A DNA stretch of 64,000 nt from Pseudomonadota bacterium (GTDB taxonomy: Bacteria > Pseudomonadota > Gammaproteobacteria > Eutrophobiales > Eutrophobiaceae): contig JABFGI010000004.1 of the NCBI GenBank assembly GCA_013112535.1, positions 124,001-188,000 on the forward strand, given 5' to 3'. Shown piece after piece: positions 56,895-64,000 of the stretch; position 1 is the first letter of the stretch; every line of letters begins with the position of its first letter. Position numbers and translations under genes: made by a program. A model generated the notes under the pieces. That model saw only the letters and a program-made list of their open reading frames with translations. It made no database searches and was not told where the DNA came from.

Positions 56895-57686
56895 ATGTTA
56901 AATAAATTTTTTGCGATCGTGCTTATCAGTTTTTATTCTTTAGCTTCATTTGCCGAATCTACAGAGATATGTGAAAACTATGGTCCACAAGCACCAAGGG
57001 ATTTGGATAATAGCAAGGGACTAAATAAGCTAAATTTCTCTCTTGCCCCGGACTACAAGGAAATGAATTTATGCAATATTCATTTTCATAAACATGCAGA
57101 ACATAAAGCAAAAGACTTTTCTATTTATGCTGGTGAAGGCAAAGAAGGCATTGGTGGCGGTTATAAATGCAATATTAGTGAAAAGCTGACAAATAAAGAG
57201 TTAACAGATCCTGGCAAACCCGTTTGCAAAAATATTAAACCGGGAGACACCATTGAAGTTCATTGGGTACATTCATCCTGCCCGGTAAAACCAGGAAGTG
57301 AATTAGGTTCTTGCCTGGCTGACAACTGTAAAAATCCGGATTTACGTGTAGAAACACAGGTTTTTACTGTTGTTAATGATCCGGATGCTTTGGACTTTAA
57401 CAATTTTGATTACGATGGAAACATTGTCAATGGATACCACCAGGCAAAAGCGCTTCCGCAAAATACCGGTAACCCGGTTAAGTACACCGGCTCGACAACA
57501 GGTCATAGCTATAACAATAAGAAATGTTCTCCATTACAGGTTTCCTGGAGCGTGCGACCGCAATGTGCAAAAATTGACATCAATAGTTTAGGCAAATGGT
57601 GCGAGAATAACGAATTCAAAGAAATTAAGGCACACGGTGTTAGAAAACTTGTCATCGATCCTGAGTTACTCTCCGAGATTAAATAG
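56895..57686 (+). CDS. Delta-class carbonic anhydrase, secreted
   Basis: A 263-residue protein with a signal peptide (FFAIVLISFYSLASFA). The zinc-site region NLCNIHFHKHAEHKA and the IEVHWVHSSCPV segment match the delta-class carbonic anhydrase family known from diatoms and marine bacteria, with several paired cysteines suited to a periplasmic protein. It would interconvert CO2 and bicarbonate outside the cytoplasm. I start at the ATG after GGAGAG, which gives a clean signal peptide. No carboxylase gene is nearby. Confidence 0.85.
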   Translation: MLNKFFAIVLISFYSLASFAESTEICENYGPQAPRDLDNSKGLNKLNFSLAPDYKEMNLCNIHFHKHAEHKAKDFSIYAGEGKEGIGGGYKCNISEKLTNKELTDPGKPVCKNIKPGDTIEVHWVHSSCPVKPGSELGSCLADNCKNPDLRVETQVFTVVNDPDALDFNNFDYDGNIVNGYHQAKALPQNTGNPVKYTGSTTGHSYNNKKCSPLQVSWSVRPQCAKIDINSLGKWCENNEFKEIKAHGVRKLVIDPELLSEIK

Positions 57687-57821
57687 ACTAGTCAGTAACA
57701 TCCTAACTATTTTCAAGTAGGTTCAAATTACTCAATTCAGAGGATTGTTAACTTAATTAGCCCTCGGTAATATGAAGTTGTTGTTATTATTTTTCATCAA
57801 TTATTATAAGGAGATTAAATT

Positions 57822-58088
57822 ATGAAATTAATAAATGCACTTGTTCTAACGTTACTTCTGGCATTACCCATCATTGGTTTTAGCGCGGAATCAATCAATA
57901 TAAACACCGCTAACAAGGAAACTCTGATGTCTGTTATCAAGGGTGTTGGCGAAACCAAAGCTGAAGCAATCATCGCTTACCGCAAAGAAAACGGCGATTT
58001 CAAATCTGTAGATGAATTAGTTAATGTTAAAGGCATTGGTCAGGGCACAATTGATAAACATAAAGAACAGCTCTCTGTTTCGGATTAA
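57822..58088 (+). CDS. comEA: ComEA-family helix-hairpin-helix protein
   Basis: An 88-residue protein: signal peptide (ALVLTLLLALPIIGFSA), then a (HhH)2 DNA-binding module (ININTANKETLMSVIKGVGE, then FKSVDELVNVKGIGQGTIDK). Secreted proteins of this size bind double-stranded DNA in the periplasm during natural transformation. Good ribosome site (AAGGAG). No other competence gene is in the window. Confidence 0.88.
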   Translation: MKLINALVLTLLLALPIIGFSAESININTANKETLMSVIKGVGETKAEAIIAYRKENGDFKSVDELVNVKGIGQGTIDKHKEQLSVSD

Positions 58089-58110
58089 CACTTTCCATTC
58101 TCTCTCTATT

Positions 58111-58137
58111 AAGGCCTACTTATTCAAAGTAGGTCTT
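58111..58137 (+). terminator. Hairpin after comEA
   Basis: AAGGCCTACTT and AAGTAGGTCTT form an 11-bp stem (one G-U pair) around ATTCA. Only a poor T tract follows, so it may be a Rho-assisted terminator or an mRNA end-stabilising hairpin. Confidence 0.55.
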
Positions 58138-58189
58138 AATAATTTCTGAACATTTATTAATAAATACGCACTATTTGAAATGCCTTGCG

Positions 58190-58229
58190 TATATCTATTA
58201 GATATACTAATGTATATTTATTAGATATA
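58190..58229. promoter_or_regulatory. Two tandem palindromic operators of the tacAT module
   Basis: TATATCTATTAGATATA (58190-58206) is a perfect 17-bp palindrome. TATATTTATTAGATATA (58213-58229) is a copy with one change, 23 bases downstream centre to centre. Both lie before the antitoxin start, where TacA-type ribbon-helix-helix dimers are expected to bind. Confidence 0.65.
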
Positions 58230-58256
58230 TACTTATTAATGATAGGTAATCAAAAA

Positions 58257-58520
58257 ATGGCTAAATCCGCTCCAATTAATATGCGCGTAGAACCTGAGCA
58301 ACAAGCATTGCTAACAAAAGCAGCATCGTTACTTAATATGGATAGGACTGCATTCATATTAAATGTGGCATGTCGCGAAGCAGAAAATGTTTTGTTGGAT
58401 CGAAGACTTTTCCAATTAGATCCCAAGGCCTACACTTCTTTTGAAAAAGCACTAGACAAACCAATACCCGATAACTCTAAACTTAAGGCTTTATTATCTG
58501 AGGCACCGCCTTGGGAATAA
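58257..58520 (+). CDS. tacA: DUF1778 (TacA-type) antitoxin
   Basis: An 87-residue protein with an N-terminal ribbon-helix-helix (APINMRVEPEQQALLTKAASLLNM, in parts INMRVEPEQQ and LLTKAASLL) and a C-terminal toxin-neutralising tail. The CREAENVLLDRR segment is typical of DUF1778. The ATG chosen follows AGGT. Overlaps the GNAT toxin by 10 bases. Confidence 0.9.
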   Translation: MAKSAPINMRVEPEQQALLTKAASLLNMDRTAFILNVACREAENVLLDRRLFQLDPKAYTSFEKALDKPIPDNSKLKALLSEAPPWE

Positions 58521-59005
58521 TTTCTTGTCCAGCAGCCCTGCAAGAAAGCCATCAATCTCATGAATTTGATTGCGAAAGTAATTCTCTTAATGAGTGGTTA
58601 GCTAAACGAGCTATTAAAAATCAAGATAGTGGAGCAAGCAGAACCTTTGTCATTTGTTCACAAAACAAGGTTATCGGCTACTACACTCTGGCAAGCGGTA
58701 GTGTTGAGCGCCTGAGTTCACCGAAATCAATTTCGCGAAACATGCCTGAATCAATACCGGTTACGGTTTTAGGTCGTTTAGCAATTGACAAACAGTTTCA
58801 ACAACAACGTCTTGGCTCCGCATTATTAAAAGATGCGATCCAAAGAACCACTTTAATAGCCAAAGATGTTGGTGTTCGTGCTTTACTCGTTCATGCTTTA
58901 GATGATCAGGCGAAAGCATTTTATTTACAATACGGTTTTATTGAATCACCAATTGATTCTTTGACTCTTTTCTTATCTTGTAAACAATTTAGGCCTCTAG
59001 TTTAA
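58511..59005 (+). CDS. tacT: GNAT toxin (TacT type)
   Basis: A 164-residue acetyltransferase. It begins at a TTG inside the antitoxin gene and has the acetyl-CoA loop QQQRLGSALLKDA, LGRLAID and the C-terminal KAFYLQYGFI with the conserved tyrosine. TacT toxins acetylate the amino group of charged tRNAs and stop translation. Start, order and overlap are those of a type II module. Confidence 0.9.
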   Translation: MGIISCPAALQESHQSHEFDCESNSLNEWLAKRAIKNQDSGASRTFVICSQNKVIGYYTLASGSVERLSSPKSISRNMPESIPVTVLGRLAIDKQFQQQRLGSALLKDAIQRTTLIAKDVGVRALLVHALDDQAKAFYLQYGFIESPIDSLTLFLSCKQFRPLV

Positions 59006-59100
59006 ACGAATGTAACCTTTGCTTTATTTGATAAAGCCGCTTTGGCTTTTCCTATTCTACACGCTACTGTATGCTTGCTGCATTTTATTAATCAGTACAA

Positions 59101-61563
59101 TTGAGCAACATGGAAAACGAATATAATCCAGGACAAATTGAGTCCGATGTACAAAAGAAATGGGAAGATAACAACGCTTTCCATGTGACAGAAGATCCGA
59201 ATAAAGAAAAGTTTTACTGCCTGTCAATGTTCCCTTATCCCAGTGGTAAATTACACATGGGACACGTCAGAAATTACGCCATTGGTGATGTCATTAGCCG
59301 TTACCAACGCATGCAGGGCAAGAATGTTTTACAACCTATGGGCTGGGATGCATTTGGTTTACCTGCTGAGGGTGCGGCAATTAAAAACAATGTACCGCCA
59401 GCTAAATGGACTTACGAAAATATTGATTACATGCGCGGTCAGTTAAAACGCCTTGGTTTTGCCTACGACTGGGATCGTGAGTTGGCTACCTGTAGTCCGG
59501 ACTATTACCGATGGGAACAATGGTTTTTTACCCAGCTTTATGAAAAAGGCCTGGTTTATAAAAAAACATCTGTTGTGAACTGGGATCCGGTTGATCAAAC
59601 CGTATTAGCGAACGAACAGGTTATAGATGGAAAGGGTTGGCGATCAGGCGCAACGGTTGAAAGACGCGAGATTCCACAGTGGTTTTTAAGAATTACTGAC
59701 TATGCTGACGAGTTACTGGACGATCTGGAAAAACTACCCGGCTGGCCTGATGCGGTTCGCACCATGCAAGCAAACTGGATTGGCCGTTCTGAAGGTGTTG
59801 AAGTAGATTTTAAAGTTGAAGAGTCTGATGAGATTTTACGAATCTATACGACTCGACCTGACACCATCATGGGCATCACTTATATGGCCGTCGCAGCAGA
59901 ACATCCTTTAGCAAAAGCTGCATCAGAAAATAATACAAACCTGCGTACCTTCATTGATGAATGTAAAAGTGGTGGTACGACTGAAGTGGAAATGGAAACC
60001 ATGGAAAAGAAAGGTATGCCGCTTGATATTAATGTACGGCACCCGATTAGTGGTGAACTGATTCCTTTATGGGTTTCGAATTTTGTCTTGATGGGTTACG
60101 GCACTGGTGCCGTAATGTCTGTTCCCGGACACGACCAGCGTGATTGGGAGTTTGCACACAAATACAACATCCCTGTAAAACAAGTTATATCTCCTGCTGA
60201 TGGTAGCGAACATGATTTAACTGAATCAGCTTATACAGAGAAAGGCGTATTAAAGAACTCCGCACAGTTTGATGGCATAACATCAAAAGAAGCCTTTGAT
60301 GCTATTGCAGATTTTGTCGAAGAAAATAACTGCGGTAATCGAAAAGTTAATTATCGTTTAAGAGACTGGGGTATTTCTCGTCAACGTTATTGGGGTTGCC
60401 CGATTCCGATCATTAATTCAAAAGAGGGTGAAGCACATGCAGTACCGGCTGATCAGTTACCTGTCATTTTGCCGGAAGATATCGAATTTGAAGGGATCAG
60501 TTCACCTATAAAATCCATGCCGGAATTTATCAATGTTGATGCTCCTGATGGCAGTGGTCCAGCTGAAAGAGAAACCGACACATTTGATACGTTCTTTGAA
60601 TCATCCTGGTACTTTGCCCGTTATTGTTGCCCCGATAACGAAGAAGCCATGCTGGATGAACGTGCTAATTACTGGCTGCCTGTTGATCAATATGTTGGTG
60701 GTATTGAACACGCTATCTTGCATTTACTCTATGCGCGTTTTTTCCATAAACTAATGCGTGATCTCGGATTACTAAAGAGTGACGAACCGTTTACCAATCT
60801 GCTGACCCAGGGTATGGTCTTAAAAGACGGTTCAAAAATGTCTAAATCAAAAGGCAATACCGTTGATCCCCAGGCTTTAATTGATCAATACGGTGCTGAT
60901 ACCGTACGTTTATTCATGATGTTCGCCTCGCCACCGGAACAAAGTCTGGAGTGGTCGGATGCTGGCGTGGATGGTGCCTCGCGCTTCTTAAAACGTTTAT
61001 GGAAACTGGCCAGCACACATATTAATGAAGGCAAAGCACCAACACTGGATTTGTCTTCGTTGACGGCTGAGCAAAAAGAATTACGTCGAAAAATTCATCT
61101 AACCATCGATAAGGTGAATGATGATATCGGTCGACGTTATACCTTTAATACGGCTATTGCTGCAGTGATGGAAATGATGAATGCCCTATCTAAAGCAGAT
61201 AACAAAGCTGATAACGACCATGCCATTATGCGTGAAGGCATTGAAACAGCGACGCTTTTACTCGCGCCTATCGTGCCGCATATCACCGATGCACTATGGA
61301 TTGCGTTGGGGCACGATGAAGACCTTATAAATGCGGCCTGGCCAAAATCTGATCCTGAAGCATTGGAGCAAAGCGAAATCGATATGATGATACAGGTTAA
61401 TGGCAAGCTTCGAGGTAAAATGTCAGTCGAAAAAAATGCAGAGCAAAAACAAATTGAAGCACTGGCTGTTGAAGACGAAAACATCAAACGTCATATTGAA
61501 GGCAAAACCATCAGAAAAATCATTGTTATACCCGGACGTTTAGTGAACATCGTCGTGTCATAG
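59101..61563 (+). CDS. leuS: Leucyl-tRNA synthetase
   Basis: An 820-residue class I synthetase with HIGH as HMGH in [13 protein letters not shown], the editing domain ([20 protein letters not shown]), the KMSKS loop MSKSKGNTV and the C-terminal [12 protein letters not shown] tRNA-binding region. A TTG at 59101 and an ATG at 59110 are both possible starts; the ATG agrees better with typical LeuS N-termini (MENEYNP). Confidence 0.97.
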   Translation: MSNMENEYNPGQIESDVQKKWEDNNAFHVTEDPNKEKFYCLSMFPYPSGKLHMGHVRNYAIGDVISRYQRMQGKNVLQPMGWDAFGLPAEGAAIKNNVPPAKWTYENIDYMRGQLKRLGFAYDWDRELATCSPDYYRWEQWFFTQLYEKGLVYKKTSVVNWDPVDQTVLANEQVIDGKGWRSGATVERREIPQWFLRITDYADELLDDLEKLPGWPDAVRTMQANWIGRSEGVEVDFKVEESDEILRIYTTRPDTIMGITYMAVAAEHPLAKAASENNTNLRTFIDECKSGGTTEVEMETMEKKGMPLDINVRHPISGELIPLWVSNFVLMGYGTGAVMSVPGHDQRDWEFAHKYNIPVKQVISPADGSEHDLTESAYTEKGVLKNSAQFDGITSKEAFDAIADFVEENNCGNRKVNYRLRDWGISRQRYWGCPIPIINSKEGEAHAVPADQLPVILPEDIEFEGISSPIKSMPEFINVDAPDGSGPAERETDTFDTFFESSWYFARYCCPDNEEAMLDERANYWLPVDQYVGGIEHAILHLLYARFFHKLMRDLGLLKSDEPFTNLLTQGMVLKDGSKMSKSKGNTVDPQALIDQYGADTVRLFMMFASPPEQSLEWSDAGVDGASRFLKRLWKLASTHINEGKAPTLDLSSLTAEQKELRRKIHLTIDKVNDDIGRRYTFNTAIAAVMEMMNALSKADNKADNDHAIMREGIETATLLLAPIVPHITDALWIALGHDEDLINAAWPKSDPEALEQSEIDMMIQVNGKLRGKMSVEKNAEQKQIEALAVEDENIKRHIEGKTIRKIIVIPGRLVNIVVS

Positions 61564-61609
61564 GGTAAAATAGCCAAAAATAACTAATAACCCGCACGAG
61601 GATTCCTAA

Positions 61610-62107
61610 ATGAAAATGCGCCTATTACTGATATGCCTGTTATTACTAACAAGCGCGTGCGGATTTCATCTGCGTGGTTCCCAACTGACAACATTTGATG
61701 TTGCTAATATCTATATCCATACGGCAGGCGCTCCGAAACTTACTACAGAAGTAAAGTCTCAATTAGCAGGAGCCGGTGTTATGCTGGCAGATTCACCACA
61801 AAGTGCCTCTTATGTCGTTACTCTAAAAGAAGAACATTTTGAGAAATCCGTACTCAGTGTTAATGCCGCCACTGGTAAAGTTGAAGAGTATCAGATCCTT
61901 TATCTGGCAAGGATGGATGCAAGCCATACTAACGGAAAAACCATTGTTGAAGATGATCCCGTTAGATCATCACGCGATTTAACTTTTGATGAGAATGCCG
62001 TTTTAGGTAAATTCTCGGAAGAGGAATTGCTACAGGAAGACATTGTACGTCGTGCTGCCAGTCAGGTTCTTCGTCGTTTACAGGCATTGTTAACCGCTAA
62101 TAAATAA
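61610..62107 (+). CDS. lptE: LPS-assembly lipoprotein LptE
   Basis: A 165-residue outer-membrane lipoprotein with the lipobox LLTSACGFHLRGS, the hallmark of LptE (RlpB). It plugs the LptD barrel that inserts LPS. It follows leuS by 46 bases and its stop overlaps the holA start in TAATG. The leuS-lptE-holA order is conserved in gammaproteobacteria. Confidence 0.95.
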   Translation: MKMRLLLICLLLLTSACGFHLRGSQLTTFDVANIYIHTAGAPKLTTEVKSQLAGAGVMLADSPQSASYVVTLKEEHFEKSVLSVNAATGKVEEYQILYLARMDASHTNGKTIVEDDPVRSSRDLTFDENAVLGKFSEEELLQEDIVRRAASQVLRRLQALLTANK

Positions 62108-63138
62108 TGCGCTTACGCCCTGATCAACTTAATAGTCATTTACAACGCTCAAATTTAGCACCGATTTACTTTGTCAGTGGTGACGAGCCTTTACAAAAAC
62201 TTGAATGTATTGACCAGATACGAATGACAGCGCGTTCGCAAGGTTACGATGAACGCCTTGTGTTTAATGTTGATAAATCTTTTGACTGGAACTCCATTAA
62301 TGATGCATCAGCTAATTTATCGCTATTCTCCAGTCGACGTATTATTGAATTACGCCTGACTTCACCAAAGCCTGGCAAAGAAGGCGGCAAAGTCCTATTC
62401 GAATATACAGAACAATTAAATGAGGATAATTTACTCATTATAAGTTCAGACAAACTCGATAAAAGTGCACAAAGTAATAAATGGGTAAAAGCGATAGAAA
62501 AAACAGGTGCATTGATCCAGGTCTGGCCAGTTAACCCGGCACAACTTCCGGGCTGGATACAGAACCGACTACAAACTAAACAAAAACGTATTACGCTTGA
62601 TGCTGCTAAATTAATAGCTTTGCGCGTAGAAGGAAATCTGCTTGCTGCACAACAGGAAATTGACAAGCTTATTCTGTTAATTGATAAAAACGATATTGAT
62701 ACAGAAGATGTTATTTCTGCAGTTGCCGACAGCTCCCGCTATGATGTCTTTGATTTAATCGAAAGCGCTTTTCTTGGTAATGCAGATCGCACTCTACATA
62801 TGCTGCAAGGCTTAAAAAATGAAGGTACTGAACCGATGGCTTTATTCGGCGCATGGATGTGGGAGTTCAGGCGTTTATGTTCCATAGCCCACCAACGCGA
62901 TGCCGGCGCGAACCTTGAAGGGTTATTCAAGTCTTATCGGATATGGGACCAAAAGAAACGACCGATGAATGCTGTACTGCAAAGACATTCAAGCGACTCA
63001 TTTGATCAACTGTTAAAATTTTGCGCGACAATAGACAGAACATTAAAAAGCAGTTGCCGGGATCAAGCCTGGGATCAATTTAATACATTATTATTAGCAA
63101 TAGCTGGCATCAAAACGACTAATTTACAAATAACATAA
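62107..63138 (+). CDS. holA: DNA polymerase III subunit delta
   Basis: A 343-residue clamp-loader wrench subunit that opens the beta clamp. It has IYFVSGDEPLQKLECIDQIR, NLSLFSSRRIIELRL, and the delta-domain LRVEGNLLAAQQEIDKLILL. Normal length. Translationally coupled to lptE. Confidence 0.95.
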   Translation: MRLRPDQLNSHLQRSNLAPIYFVSGDEPLQKLECIDQIRMTARSQGYDERLVFNVDKSFDWNSINDASANLSLFSSRRIIELRLTSPKPGKEGGKVLFEYTEQLNEDNLLIISSDKLDKSAQSNKWVKAIEKTGALIQVWPVNPAQLPGWIQNRLQTKQKRITLDAAKLIALRVEGNLLAAQQEIDKLILLIDKNDIDTEDVISAVADSSRYDVFDLIESAFLGNADRTLHMLQGLKNEGTEPMALFGAWMWEFRRLCSIAHQRDAGANLEGLFKSYRIWDQKKRPMNAVLQRHSSDSFDQLLKFCATIDRTLKSSCRDQAWDQFNTLLLAIAGIKTTNLQIT

Positions 63139-63159
63139 AAAAATATTAAAAGGGTTTTA

Positions 63160-64000
63160 ATGGATATTAAAAAATATATGTCAGACGTAGGTAAACTTGC
63201 CAGAGCATCGGCGGGTTTAATGGCACGCGCAACCACTGCACAAAAAAATGAGGCACTGGAAGCCATTGCAGAAAACCTTATAAAACACCGTAAAGCGCTG
63301 GCAAAAGCAAACGAAGAAGATTTAAAAGCAGCAAAAGAAAAGAATCTGGAATCGGCTCTGGTTGACAGGCTGGAACTGACTGATGCTCGTATTGATTCGA
63401 TGGTTGAAGGTTTAAGTCAAATCGCCAGCTTAAGTGATCCTATCGGCACTATTAATGATCTGGCCATGCGCCCCAGCGGCATTCAAGTCGGCACCATGCG
63501 TGTGCCATTAGGTGTTGTTGGCATTATCTATGAGTCCAGGCCTAATGTGACGGCTGATGCTGCGGCACTATGTATCAAGTCTGGTAACGCGACGATCCTT
63601 CGCGGTGGTTCAGAGGCCTTGAATTCAAATCAGGCCATTGCTAAATGCATCAACATTGGCATGGTTGAAGCTGATTTACCACAAGAAGCTGTGCAGGTTA
63701 TTTCAACACCTGACCGTGCTGCTGTCGGTGAATTACTTGCTATGCCTGAGTACGTTGATGTCATCGTACCAAGAGGCGGAAAAGGTCTGATTGAACGCAT
63801 CAGTAATGAAGCGCGGATGCCTGTTATTAAACATCTTGATGGCATATGTCATGTCTATATCGATAACGATGCTGATATCGATAAAGCAGTCAAGATTGCA
63901 TTTAATGCAAAAACCCAGCGTTATGGCACCTGCAATACGATGGAATGTTTGTTAATTGCAAAATCGGTTGCAAAAGAAGTATTGGATAAACTTGCACCTT
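63160..64000 (+). CDS. proA: Gamma-glutamyl phosphate reductase, 3' truncated by window end
   Basis: 280 residues of an aldehyde-dehydrogenase-fold enzyme of proline synthesis; the rest lies beyond the window. Seen: [41 protein letters not shown], and the catalytic-cysteine region [12 protein letters not shown]. It starts 21 bases after holA, the usual gammaproteobacterial neighbour. Confidence 0.95.
   Translation, partial: MDIKKYMSDVGKLARASAGLMARATTAQKNEALEAIAENLIKHRKALAKANEEDLKAAKEKNLESALVDRLELTDARIDSMVEGLSQIASLSDPIGTINDLAMRPSGIQVGTMRVPLGVVGIIYESRPNVTADAAALCIKSGNATILRGGSEALNSNQAIAKCINIGMVEADLPQEAVQVISTPDRAAVGELLAMPEYVDVIVPRGGKGLIERISNEARMPVIKHLDGICHVYIDNDADIDKAVKIAFNAKTQRYGTCNTMECLLIAKSVAKEVLDKLAP

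Overview
The window looks like chromosomal DNA of a moderately AT-rich (about 40% GC by eye) free-living gammaproteobacterium. Supporting this are zapA followed by a 6S RNA, the aroQ-accB-accC-prmA-(DUF3426)-dusB-fis-purH-purD order, PhoB boxes of the enterobacterial/pseudomonad type, long PstC/PstA permeases, and leuS-lptE-holA-proA. The species cannot be named from the sequence. No tRNA, rRNA, CRISPR array, prophage or transposase is visible.

Layout. 0-0.9 kb: cell-division accessory genes and ssrS (6S RNA). 0.9-2.4 kb: a small cassette of three minus-strand genes (unknown 105-aa protein, a 30-aa basic peptide, a cytochrome c'-like protein). It is bounded by two inverted copies of a ~107-bp repeat and lies where fthC/ygfA is usually found. 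2.4-4.7 kb: ilvA and rpiA, divergent. 4.9-11.1 kb: a four-gene signalling operon (PAS histidine kinase, REC-HDOD, REC-GGDEF-EAL, and a REC protein with a degenerate HD-GYP domain). 11.2-17.1 kb: dtd, hemF, hisBH, a DEAD-box helicase, an FHA protein and two small two-helix membrane proteins. 17.2-19.4 kb: arsenic resistance (acr3, arsR, divergent arsC). 19.4-33 kb: housekeeping genes (purine synthesis, Fis, DusB, PrmA, acetyl-CoA carboxylase, AroQ, DsbD/TlpA thiol redox, CutA, FxsA, TrmH-type methylase). 33-38.5 kb: a TonB-dependent receptor behind a structured 430-bp leader, plus DUF3579, CBS, DjlA and methyltransferase genes.

38.5-56.6 kb is a phosphate and polyphosphate island: sixA, ppx/gppA, ppk, DUF47-pit, phoU-pstB-pstA-pstC, pstS, phoBR and an OprP/OprO-type porin. 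Four good PhoB boxes with correctly spaced -10 elements precede pstC, pstS, phoB and the porin. A perfect FNR-type site sits at the class II position of a ppk promoter, and a second overlaps the phoB start. Together these suggest an uptake chain from outer-membrane porin to PstS/PstCAB, backed by low-affinity Pit and polyP storage, with control by phosphate and possibly oxygen. A MerR-family gene with a one-base frameshift separates pstS from pstC.

56.8-64 kb: a secreted delta-class carbonic anhydrase, a ComEA-like protein, a TacA-TacT (DUF1778-GNAT) toxin-antitoxin pair with two tandem palindromic operators, then leuS, lptE, holA and the start of proA, which runs off the window. The least explained parts are the inverted-repeat cassette at 0.9-2.4 kb and the structured leader at 33.3-33.6 kb.
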